In this document: positions 1 through 11,136 of the stretch, piece after piece | Layout: every line of letters starts with the position of its first letter | Numbering within the stretch: position 1 is the first letter of the stretch | DNA from: Dillenia suffruticosa | Lineage: Eukaryota > Streptophyta > Magnoliopsida > Dilleniales > Dilleniaceae | DNA length: 64,000 nt | Direction of reading: 5' to 3' | Assembly (NCBI GenBank): GCA_033439265.1 | Contig: JAVTVX010000026.1 | Span: 451,501 to 515,500, forward strand | Position numbers and translations under genes: made by a program | Notes under the pieces: generated by a model | Told to the model about the DNA's origin: nothing | What the model saw: only the letters and a program-made list of their open reading frames with translations | The model's database searches: none

Positions 1-3000
1 TTTTGAGTTTGGATATATGAGAATTGGTTGAAAAGTTTAGGCATGAGAATTAGTGTAGTTTGGATTTGAGAATTAGAAATGGATATGAGAATTGAAAATA
101 AGGTAAGTTAGGGGACAGAAGTATGTCGAGTCGAGTTTTGAAAACTTGACAAAGAATATGTTGATTATCGAATTTTGAAAACTCGACAAACATATGTCGA
201 GTTTTGAAAAATAAACATGGGTTAGATTTCGAATTATCTATTGTTGAAGGTCTTTTTAGGACTTTTTTATTTGTGGTCAAATCCGCTCATGACTTTACCA
301 TATTGACCTCAAAGTGACATCAACAATACAAAAATGTTTATATGTAGTATTTTGGGCATATAAATTAGTGGAAAATCATTACCTAATCTTAGAATAATAT
401 GGGCTATGACTTCTTGCAAAATCAAGAAAAGAATATGCTAAAATGACCCAACATATGAGCTTCCAAATTCCTATCCGATGATCTGAAGCTGTTACATGAA
501 CCAAGTCGGGTTTGAGTTGCTCATGAGCTACTCAGGCAAAAATTCAACTCAACTTGATTCGATTTTGATCTAACTAGAGTTGAATTCGAACAGTTTCGTT
601 ATACAATCGAATTGAGTTCAAATAATAAAATTTTAAATTCGAAAACTTATCAAGTAATTCTATAATATATATTAATATATATTATATATATGATAATATA
701 AAAAATTAAATGAGTTTTATAAATTAATAAATTCAAGTTTTTGAGTTTTCGAGTTAATTTTAAATTCATTAAATTATAAACGAGTCGAAATCAATTTATA
801 TTATTACTATTTATCGAGTTTGAGTTCGAGTTCAAATATCATTAAAAAAATTGAGTTCAAGTTCGAACATAGGAGTATTCAGGATCAAATCATCTCGAAT
901 ACACAGAGAAAAGTGTCATTCGAAAAATAGATTTTTCATTTGTTAATTACTCCGCTACTTATATTTGTTGTTCTTGTTATCGTACTTATTTTTCACAACT
1001 TCAATTGCAATAAAAGCATCTTGGTAAAACAACATTTTTTTTTTTAAATAATATAATTCATCCTCAATCAGAGCTAATTTAAGCCGGAAGTACTGACGGG
1101 CATCTCCCAATTTTAGCTGTCACGTGCCTTATTACATATATTACTAACACTTTATTAATAATTTATAGATATAATTATATAATACTAAATTCTCTTAATC
1201 AAATTTTGAATTCGAATTTTAATAATAAAAAAATAATTACCGAAAGCGCTAACCTTTAAACTAAACTCATCATTATTCGAACTGAATTAGTCGGATTTCT
1301 AAATATCGATAATTAAATAATTTAAAAAAATTAATATTTTCACCATCTCAGCCACAGTAATAATAATATATTAAAGATCAAGATAATGTTCAGGAAAGGG
1401 CTTCTAAACCCGTGACTCTAAAAAAGTCATATGACTTTTCTCTTTGTAAATGTCCCAATACTTGTCGGTGGTTCATTTATGATAGATATTCTTATTTGCG
1501 GTCGAATCCTTTCATTTATGTTGGATTTATTCTTATTCCATCTTCATTTATGAGCTAATTTATTTGTATGTATATATGTTATATAAATTTACTTAGTAAA
1601 AAGAATTAAAATCGGACTTAGTTTTAAATCAAAAAAAATTTTTGATATCTGAACCGACCGATATTCGAAATCATATTCTGATTAAACTGATCTAAGTTAC
1701 TATCAGACCCTCTTTAAAGAAAAAGTCTCATAATATAATTTTTTCTATTTTGAATATCCCAATTCAAATTTCGATTAAGCGATCTAGTGTCATTTCCATT
1801 ATATTAAAAAATCTCATAATAATAATAAAATATTTTGATCCAATGCAACCCTGATAATAAAATATTTTATGTATTTAAAAATTTTTATTTTACAATGAAA
1901 TACCATGTTCCTCAAACAAATGTAATCCAATATTAAAAATTTATAATATTTTACATTTTTTCATTGCTCGATAGTTACAAATAACTGATTAATCTTTGAA
2001 GCAAATATAAAATTTTTGGCAATTATATTTTATGAAGGCGTTGCTTATATATCTTAACTTAGCTCGGTCTGTATCGATTTATCTCTATTTTACTTTTCAT
2101 ATTTTTTAATTAAAGTTAAACATTTTTATACAAAATATAAAATTATATAAATATAAATTAATTTTTTCATAAAAGAAGATCAAAATTATCTTTGTACATT
2201 GAAAGCGATACTTAACCTTAATCAAAGATGATATAATTGTAGCACCTGAACCTCATTCCAAATAAAAGATACTACAACGATTTTCTTTCCTTTTTCCTTT
2301 TGGTCACTTGCGGAAAGCGACTTGCCCTTTTCCTCAACGAAGGCACAAAGAAATCCATGCAAAAAAACAAAAGATACTTCAGGAGGTGACAAAGACTACC
2401 CCATCCCCATGCTCGCGTTCATGTCCATGCTCACTCGTTTCCTCTCTCACTTTCTTTTTAATAAACCACCGCACCGGATAATTATTTTTTATTTGATTAA
2501 ATTCGATTCAAATCGAATTGAACTCCTTAAAAATAAAACTCTCCCGATATTTATTTTTTTTACACAATATTCGAATATGATGCTTTATTTAAAAAGATAG
2601 CAATACCCACTTATTAAATCAACTAAACTGTGGTGAAAGAGGAAAACTATACTCTCAATTACCCAAACTTTATGGTGGGGGCCTTTCATCACAGCACAAT
2701 CTTTTCTGGGTAAATCTGTATATAAAAATAAAGAAGAGTCCAAAATTTTGTCGTTCCTCTGTCATGTCACGGAGCAAATTCCTCTAATCACTAAAACCAG
2801 AAAAACACTTGCACTAATCAGACGTGGGAGGGAAAGTTAGGCCAGACGGCTACTTCAGAAGTCGAAAACCTTAAAACTTTAGATTTCTAGATTTCCGAGA
2901 AGTCTTGCCTTGAGGATGTTCAAAATCCTTGTACATTTCTATCACAAATCGAAGTTTTAGTTAATTGATGACTTTTTTTTTTTTTTTTTTTTGCTTTCTC

Positions 3001-3853
3001 ATGAATTTTGAGAAAAGGCCCGGTGGGCTTGGTTCAAACTTTGGAACCAGTTGTACTCCAAACACTTTCTCCCTATTATCTCAAAATCCAACTTAAACCC
3101 AGCTGTGGCTGATATTTATTTTATGTCTAGAAAATCGATGCAAATTTAAGTTCCCCGAAAAGAAGACCTTTTGGAAAACAGAGTTTTCCAAAAGTTGCCC
3201 TCTCATCAATCCTTACAACCCTTCTTCAATTTCAAGCCCAAGTCCCATGACTGAACCGTGTTAATGGAAGAAAGAGGTTGAAGAAGAACAATCCAAGGAG
3301 AGGACGAGAGGGTAAAATAGTATTTCACATAAAAACAGAGATTTTTTTTTTTTTTTTTTTTTTTATAATTCTTCGTATATGAATCATATTCGAATTTGTT
3401 GTTATAAGATTATTACTATTTTTGTTAAAAGACGAGACGGTAGAATAATTGTTCATGACTGTTGATACGATTATGCTTGTTGTAATTAAATCATTATCTT
3501 TCTATCAATATTTTTTTTATATAAAATAAAATAATAAAATAATTAATAACTTTCAATGGGCAGCCAACAAATCACTATGCATAAAATCTATAGAATCCGA
3601 TCTTGGGAAAGAGTGGTACACATCCACAGTTTAACATAAGACTGGACAAGGATAACATTGAAAATAAATATCTAGTAATGTAGGTTGGGGGTGTGGGTTG
3701 TGGTCCCTTCCATTCATGCATCTTAGGTTCATAACAAGACATATGCTATGCCTACCAATTTAAGAGGTTTGCTCCTTGTCTGTCTCATCAAGATTTAGTA
3801 CTCCCACTCAGTCGCTCACCCACTAGTCTCACAGTCCCAGTAGAGCAGGGGCA
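1..3853. other. AT-rich intergenic DNA, no gene seen
   Basis: I see no supported coding exon here. The first 240 bases repeat a short GTCGAGTTTTGAAAA-type motif in both orientations. Around 1640-1800 there is a copy of a dispersed repeat (see 7040-7210). Poly-T runs occur at about 2970-2992 and 3342-3364. The 92-codon open frame at 2322-2600 has no family resemblance and low-complexity composition. The last few hundred bases should hold the promoter of the pectinesterase gene, but I could not pick a convincing TATA box. Confidence 0.6.
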
Positions 3854-6690
3854 ATGGCTACCTCAGATATGCTAAACTCTTTTCTAGTAATAATCATAAT
3901 CTCTCTGGTCTTGTACTCTGAATCATCATCTGCTGCCAATCTAAGCTTCAACTCTTCTGCTTCCTCCACTGCTCATAATTCTCATTTTTCTTCTCTTAGA
4001 TCTGTTTGCAAGACAACCCCTTATCCAGATGAATGCTTTGAATCACTGAAACTCACTATTTCAATCAATATCAATCCAAACATACTGACCCATCTCCTTC
4101 AATCGCTTCAGATAGCAATCTCTGAGGTCGGAAAGCTCTCCGATCTACTTGTCAGAGCACAAGGGAATATCATTGAAAGGCAAAAAGGAACAATCCAGGA
4201 CTGCAATGAGCTCCACCACATCACCATGTCGTCTTTACAAAGAGCGGCTTCTCGAATCCATTCAACATCACCTAATAACAACAAAGCAGATGCAATGAAA
4301 TTGGCAGACGCAAGAACATTCCTGAGTGCGGCTTTGACAAACAAGAACACTTGCTTAGAAGGTCTTGATTCGGCTTCAGGCCCTTTACAGCCAATTTTAG
4401 TGACTTCTCTCGACAAGGCTTATAAGTTCGTTAGCAATGCTCTCTCAATGCTCTCTAGCTCCCTGGGCGGCGAGTCCGAGGCACCAACACCGTCAATATC
4501 CTCTTCAGGGGATGGATACGATCCAAGTGAGGTGATTACAGTGGCTGCTGATGGAACTGGAAACTTTACTACGATAACCGACGCCATTAACTTTGCTCCC
4601 AATAACAGCTATGACAGAACAATCATCTACTTAAGACAAGGGGTGTACGAGGAAAATGTAGAGGTTCCAAGCTATAAGACCAACATTGTTCTGGTGGGAG
4701 ATGGAAGCGATGTCACTGTCATTACTGGCAATAGAAGTGTGTATGATGGTTGGACTACTTTCAGATCTGCAACTGTTGGTATGGTAACTGTTTTTTTTTA
4801 TTTACACTCCTTCCTCTCCTTGTTTTACTTATAAATCCACTATAAAAAATAAAATTAGTCTATAGTCTATAAAAATTTAGACTAATATGGGAGGACTAAG
4901 AAACAACTCTCACCGATTTAAATTAACAGTACTTTGGATGGACTGATTTGAGATGAAAAGAAGAGATCAGTAAAGAAAGTGGGTGGGAGCCTTTTGTAGG
5001 AGAGAAAAGAAAATAAATTAGCTGATTTTTTATCCTCCGAAACATAGAGAATTTTCTTCCCAAAAGTGGGAAGAAAAGGAGGGAAGAGAAAAATTGGCCG
5101 ACTCTAAATTTTTAATATATCAAATTTACCCTTAAAAAGATGATAGAGAAATATTTAATTTCTGATGAGTCCCATATCAAATATATAGGATCCTGGACCT
5201 TGAAATCCTAAGGGAAGCTACACAAAGTGTTAACATTTTTTTACAAGCCTCATGCTGGTCACTTCAGCAGACTGGTAGCATCAACACTTGCAAGCTACAA
5301 TGGAGAAGGATGGGCCAAACATAGAAAACTCATCACCTCAGCTTGATACATAGGTCCCTTGGTCCTCAACAATTTCATAAATTGAAAGTAACTTGATATA
5401 TTTCAGATTGTTAACTTGTGACAAAATTGTAAAAAGCTTTCAACCTCAAGTAATTTACGAGGATACTTTTGTAATTATGGGTTATAAATGAAACTTTTCT
5501 CTTTCTCTCTCTTTCTCTTGACTCTCAAACGAAGAAAAAACTTTTTTTTTCCTAGAACTCCCAAACAAAACGAAAAAAAAAAATCATTATTTACCTTCTT
5601 TTCTTTTCTAACTTCTCTTTTCTTTTATCTCCTGGGCTCCCAAACTGTGTTAAGAGATCTAATCAGAGGACAATGGACGGACGCGTCCCACATGGTATTC
5701 ACACACACACACACACACATTAATGGTGCAATGAAACAAATGAGTTTAAGTACAAGATGTATTAAATTCTAGGTGGCTGTCAATGTAGTAAATTTGGACC
5801 GATTCTTAATCAAAATATGAACATATTTTTTTATCGATTCAAACAAATATTTAATTAAAAATCGATGAAAACATGTTTAATTGTTATATGAAATTTGGTC
5901 TCTATAATATTTTTCTATAAATTTATTTGGAGAGTACTAATAGAAACTACCAAAATGCATAATTCTTGAGTTTCTTCTCAGTGTTACTTCGTTTGGTTTA
6001 GCAATCTCGGGAGAGGGGTTTTTAGCACGAGACATAACGTTTGAGAACAGTGCCGGTCCTGAAAAACACCAAGCAGTTGCAGTACGTGTTAATGCAGATT
6101 TAGCAGCATTCTATAGGTGCACGTTCAATGGTTACCAGGACACATTGTACGTGCACTCCTTCAGGCAATTCTACAGAGAATGCGACATATTTGGTACCAT
6201 AGATTTCATATTTGGAAATGCAGCAGTTGTGGTTCAGGCAAGTAACCTGGTGGTCAAATTGCCAATGCCCGGTCAGTTCACGGTAATCACGGCACAGTCA
6301 CGGGACAGTCCAGATGAGGACACTGGAATTTCAATACAGAACTGTTCCATTCTGGCCACTGACGACTTGTACTCGAATTCCGGCAGTGTTAAGAGCTATC
6401 TGGGTAGACCTTGGAGGCCGTACTCGCGTACAGTCTATCTTGAGTCCTACATTGACCAGTTCATTGACCCAGCCGGGTGGATCAGGTGGTCTGGAGATGA
6501 AGGTTTAGATACTCTGTACTATGGTGAATATGATAATTATGGGCCAGGTTCAGACACGCAGAGTCGAGTTGATTGGGCAGGCTATCATGTAATGGATTAT
6601 TATGATGCATCAAATTTCACCGTCTCTGAGTTCATCACAGGTGATGAGTGGCTTGATTCAACCTCATTTCCTTATGATGAAGGAGTGTAA
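3854..6690 (+). CDS. Pectinesterase with N-terminal inhibitor domain (PMEI-PME, type I)
   Basis: Two coding exons, 3854-4778 and 6002-6690, with a 1223-bp GT-AG intron that splits an Ala codon; 537 aa in total. The enzyme removes methyl esters from homogalacturonan in the cell wall. The N-terminus has a hydrophobic stretch (residues about 8-28) fitting a signal peptide or anchor. Residues about 48-200 resemble the PMEI domain, with cysteines in VCKTTPYPDEC and later Cys residues. The catalytic domain starts near residue 226 and shows GVYEENV, QAVAVRV, GYQDTLYVHS, GTIDFIFGN and LGRPWRPYSR, so the Gln, both catalytic Asp residues and the Arg are present. The usual basic processing motif (RRLL/RKLL type) between the domains is not visible; that linker is Ser/Pro/Gly-rich. 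The first ATG after stops was chosen because it leads straight into the hydrophobic segment. Confidence 0.93.
5272..5388 (+). pseudogene. Cytochrome P450 (CYP72-like) fragment in the pectinesterase intron
   Basis: Within the pectinesterase intron, the + strand frame from 5272 reads LASYNGEGWAKHRKLI. This matches the helix-C region of CYP72-type P450s (family pattern: SYEGEKWAKHRRLI followed by NPAFHLEKLK). A stop follows, and PQQFHKLK appears in another frame at about 5363-5388, so the piece is frameshifted and dead. No haem-binding or I-helix motif is present. It is probably a captured or retroposed gene fragment. Recognition is from remembered family motifs only. Confidence 0.5.
5701..5719. 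repeat. (CA)n microsatellite in the pectinesterase intron
   Basis: About nine and a half AC dinucleotide repeats, ending in CATTAATGG. Simple sequence repeat, intronic. Confidence 0.9.
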
Positions 6691-7039
6691 AATAGGAGAT
6701 AAGAAATTTGGCAAATGCAATGCATTGTAATGGACAATGGAGGAAACTCATATGATTAGCCTAATGAATATGTTCACTGTTTTCACTGAATTAAAAGGAC
6801 CAGGCTTTATAATTGCTTCTACTTTCTAAACTTGATCGATAGTGCAACTTACATTTGGTCCCCTGACATCCTTAACATGAGCCCAGGACCTCTTAGGCAT
6901 CTCCCTTTTGGCTCGGACCTAATTACTCACAACCCTAAAACGGCTGGATCGTCAACCACAGTTTGTTCTTGAATTGTGAAGGCTGGAAAGAGCTACTAAT
7001 GCAAACAGGAACTGCACGGGAGATTGATTCATGCTTAAC

Positions 7040-7210
7040 ATTTTTTTTGGGTATTAGACCAACCGGTATCCGAAATTCACCTGACTAATCTGGTCCGAGG
7101 ACTGTGAGGTCTGTTAAGGGGTTAGCTCTCCAAAATTCTTTTTCTCTATTATCAGTGGTTGAAATCGGGATCTTTGTTTAAAGGAGTAGAATGACCGATT
7201 ATTCAACCCA
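7040..7210 (+). repeat. Dispersed repeat, copy with TATCCGAAATTCACCTGACT core
   Basis: A T-rich lead is followed by GGTATCCGAAATTCACCTGA, then CTAATC-GGTCCGAG, then a GTTAGCTCTC segment and a tail with TTGAAATCGGGATC. Related, more diverged copies with the same order of landmarks are visible at about 1640-1800, 9058-9200, 9838-9915 and 51368-51525. This points to an old interspersed family (SINE- or MITE-like). Clear ends or target duplications were not found. Confidence 0.45.
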
Positions 7211-9057
7211 AAAGAGATTAATGATTCATGGTTAACATTGCTATATCTTGAAAGTGCCCTATTCTACAGACAGATAGTTAATCTAGTAGGATGCGGAGCT
7301 AAAACCGTTAACCAAGTTTCTGAATTTGACTCGTGGCTTAAATATGGAAAAAATTAGGTTAGGAGGGTAGGCCCCTTAAATGGACCAATGTAAGTCCCGA
7401 ACCAAATTAGTTGAAATATGATTTCAAATACCGATCGATATAATATCAAAAAAAAAAAAATTACACTCTCAACCTGTGGAAGGCTAAAAGGATTACAATA
7501 CTTCTACGATATGATTCTTATTTGAAAGCACATGAGACTGATCACTTGAGGCCCTATCTTATGCAATTCAAATCTGTGTGTGGGCCTGAGGGACACCTCT
7601 TCGGACGCAGAGACTGGTCTGGGACCCAAGATTGCAACCCACCTCTCTTCTACCTAGCCAACCAAAATTTTCAAATGTACGTGAATGGCATGCTGCCACA
7701 TCCAACCAATTTAGAAAAAGAAAAATTAGTAAAATGCAATCCCTTGTTATTCAAATTTTGATATAAAAATCCTAATTGACTAGGAACCGAATAATTTTAG
7801 TAACTAATAGGGATGGCAACCGAGTAGATATGGTATGGTTTTTTGTATTATCATGCCAGTCCTGAAATCTTGATCCTATGATTCATATTTGATTTTGTTC
7901 CTACTCAAGTCAATAATGACCCTACGATCTTTATTAAAAAACCAAACCGAACATACAATTTTTTAATGACCCGACCCGACTTCATGCTTTTTTGTCCTTT
8001 TCCGTTCTTTAAATTCATGTGCTCTTCTACTTTTCTCCACAAAAAACATCTCACTTCCACCTAATCAAATTAGTTACCATACGATCAACCCAAAATGAAG
8101 TGGTTTAAGGCATATGAAAACATCCAAGACACTGAGTACTTAATGATAGAAACACAAAGCATAATTAGCCTCACTCACTTTCGATCAAAGTATGACTGCG
8201 TTATCAGGCTCAAAAACTCAAAATCCATCCTATTATAGGTTTGACTAATGAAGATATTCACGGCTACCTCTCTCTCTCACTCTCTAAAAATCAACTTCTT
8301 CTCTCTAGAGTTTTCAAAATCTGACCAAAATCAATGAAGGAGAAGGCCTAACTGAAATGAAATGGAATGGAGATTGGATGCCGGTGGGGAGGAGGAGGGA
8401 AGTAGAGTAGAGGGGAGACCGCGTGTGTGTAGTGCTATATGAGTTGATTAGGGCTAGAGATAGAATTGTTTTAAGGAAAAAAAAATTTGTTAAATTTTAA
8501 TTTTATTTTATTAAAAATTTATATTTGAGTGTTGAGTTAGGGATGGTTGGATTTTTCATGAATTAAATCTATATCCGAACAGATTCGATTCCAAAAATAA
8601 TCCACCCTAATTCATACTTCATCCATTTTTCAATTAAAAAGAAAAAAGAAAAACCGATCCGTCATATTAGATTAATTGAGCATCCTTCGGGCCGGATCAG
8701 ATATTACCATCCCATGAACTAGCTAAGTTATTATTGGAGGCTTACCAGAGAAATTTGCAATTAATGCGTCAAACGCTGCAATTAATTTAGCCTTTTTGCT
8801 TATTAAGTATCTATGAATATAACTCTTATAATCATTAATAATATAATTAATTTATCTCATTTGCACTTTTTTTTAACCATAAGCCAATAAAGGATAGGAT
8901 GCAATCATGGCTTCATAGAATGTATTAAGCAACTATTACACCATAAAGAAGTAAAGAATTTCAATAAATATTACAAAAATTGAGCGCGTGGATACAGATT
9001 AACATGGCAAAAATGAAGTAATAGGGTCTGCTCAACATATAGTATAGGCATATGAAC

Positions 9058-9200
9058 TTTTTTTTTCACCGTATCTGAATTTTACCTGATTAATCCGATT
9101 CGAATACTGTGTCATCCATTTTAAGAGTTAACTTTTTTAAATATTTTTTTATCATTCCCAAAAATTGAATTCGAGACTTCTGATTATACGAAGGAGATAA
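9058..9200 (+). repeat. Dispersed repeat, second copy
   Basis: Same landmarks as the copy at 7040-7210: a T-run, GTATCTGAATTTTACCTGAT, TAATCCGATTCGAAT, GAGTTAAC, and a tail with TTGAATTCGAGACTTCTGA. It is diverged, so old. Confidence 0.4.
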
Positions 9201-9779
9201 AGGAGCAAAAAAGGATAATCATTGAAGAGTCGAGGAAGATTGATGGAGGAGGAAAAATGGAAGAATTAAAGAAATTTATGGGGAGAGAGAATCCCGGACA
9301 AAGAATTTTATGGAGGAAAAATAATTTTGTCGGTATGGTTCTAGTATAATTTTGGAACTAGATTTGAGTTAATGATCGGTTTTGATTTTAACTCGAACTG
9401 ATTCCGATATAGTTCGACTGAATTCAACCATCTATTAATATCTATTTAGAAGTTCATTTCACAATTTCAAAAATAATAATTTTGATTTTATATTTTGGTA
9501 AATTATTTTATTTCGATCACTTGCACAGGCTCTTTATATAGGATTATTTTTTAATAAATTATAATTGGTATTAACTCCTAACAAGGGTTAAACCTTAAAC
9601 ATTATATAAAAAAAAAAAGAATCAAAAGCTTAAAAAGGTAATGTTTTCCCTTCTTTGTATTTGGTATTTGGTATGCACATCAATACTAATGTAATTTTTA
9701 CTCATTTATAGTTTAACTATTATTTTTCTTTCTACAAATTAAACTCATATAAGTTATCCCTTAGTGAAAGTGATCGCGT

Positions 9780-10485
9780 TTAATTTTCTCTCTCTAAAAA
9801 TAAATTTATTTTATATTTTAATTTTTTTGTTCCTCTTACGGATATCTGAAATCATATTCCGACTAATTTGATTCAAGTGTTTAGATCCTAAACCTATAAA
9901 AGCCCTATCTCTCTAAATATATTTGTTTTGAATTTTCTTTCGATAAAAGAAAACATATCAATTTTCACTCTTTATAAAATTTAAATTATTTTAAATTTGT
10001 CTCTTTAAATACATGGATTTTAAAACTTCCTCCCTCTAAAAAAATAAATTTAAATTTTTTCTCTATCTCAAACAAGACATTTTTCTTTATCCAAAAAAGA
10101 ATTTAATTCATATGAAACACAATGTTTTTTTAGGATTTCTCTATCTAAAAATCCAAATTTATTTTTCTTTCTCTAAAAGTAAGCACATTTAATTCAATTT
10201 AATTATTTTAAATTTTCCCTCTCTAAATATAATTCTTCTCTTTGAAAAACTAAATTCAAATTTTCTTTAAAATTAAACATTTTAGTTTTATCTCTGTAAA
10301 AAAATTAATTTAGTTCACACTTTCTCTCTCTACACACATTGATTTTGATTTTTCTCTACCTAAAAAAATTTAATTTAATTTTAGTTTGATTTATATTTTC
10401 TATTTATAAATGCATTAATCTTAAACTTTCTCTTTCTAAAAACACCAAATAAACATATTAATTTTATTTCTAAAAAAAATTAAAA
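9780..10485. repeat. Degenerate array of TCTCTCTAAAAA-type units
   Basis: The motif (T)CTCTCTCTAAAAA followed by an AT-rich AAATTTA stretch recurs about ten times, at roughly 9785, 9907, 10027, 10138, 10165, 10215, 10300, 10321, 10353 and 10425, with irregular spacing of about 30-120 bases. There is no coding capacity. It ends about 250 bases before the GDI TATA box. Confidence 0.5.
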
Positions 10486-10737
10486 TTTAACTAGATTAGT
10501 TTTTTCAAGTATTTTAAAATTAATTTTATTCAGCCATATTTTATTTATAATATTTTAAATTAAAATAAAACTTTTTGATAGAATTATTAGAAATTTATAA
10601 CTAAAAATTAAAATTTCCCATCATGGTTTCAACATCCTTGCCTTGTCTATTATTATAAAAATGATATATATAATTATTATTATATTAATAGCTTTTTTTT
10701 TTATTATTATTCCACTTATGGAAACAAAACTTAAATC

Positions 10738-10767
10738 TATAAAAAGAAAAATATAAACAAACCCTAA
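10738..10767 (+). promoter_or_regulatory. Putative GDI core promoter: TATA box and telo-box
   Basis: TATAAAAAG at 10738-10746 is followed by AAACCCTAA at 10759-10767, a telo-box sequence common in promoters of housekeeping plant genes. This lies about 400 bases before the GDI start codon, which leaves room for a long leader holding the CT repeat and perhaps a 5' UTR intron. Confidence 0.45.
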
Positions 10768-10937
10768 TTTGGAATCTCCTTTGCCTCTGGGTGGGGGTTT
10801 CCCTCTCCCCCTTCACTTCACAAAATTGAAAGAATAAAACTTTTTTTAAGGGGTTAAGAAGAAAAGGGTTACTAGTAAAATAGTACGGGCAGCAGGGTTT
10901 ATCTCTCGCTTCTTACCCTCTCCATCCCAAAATTAAT

Positions 10938-10941
<4 letters not shown>

Positions 10942-10996
<55 letters not shown>
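10942..10996. repeat. (CT)n microsatellite in the GDI leader
   Basis: An uninterrupted TC repeat of about 27 units, 140 bases upstream of the GDI ATG and most likely transcribed as 5' UTR. CT-rich leaders are common in plant genes. The length is likely to vary between individuals. Confidence 0.9.
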
Positions 10997-10999
<3 letters not shown>

Positions 11000-11136
11000 T
11001 TCCAGTTCATTTTCTAGTTATCTTTGTTGATTCCAAGAATTCAATTCCTTTCTTTTAGTGGATGATTTGATTATTGCTTTTGTTGGTTTTTAGATTTCTC
11101 AAATTTGGCTTCAGACCTCGATCGTGAGGATCAGCC

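Larger units (their letters stand above)
6691..10730. other. Intergenic DNA between pectinesterase and GDI, repeat-rich
   Basis: The first ~150 bases should be the 3' UTR of the pectinesterase transcript. The rest is AT-rich with no recognised gene. It contains dispersed-repeat copies (7040-7210, 9058-9200) and a degenerate tandem field (9780-10485). The small open frame at 7522-7761 shows no family motif and I do not call it. Confidence 0.6.
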
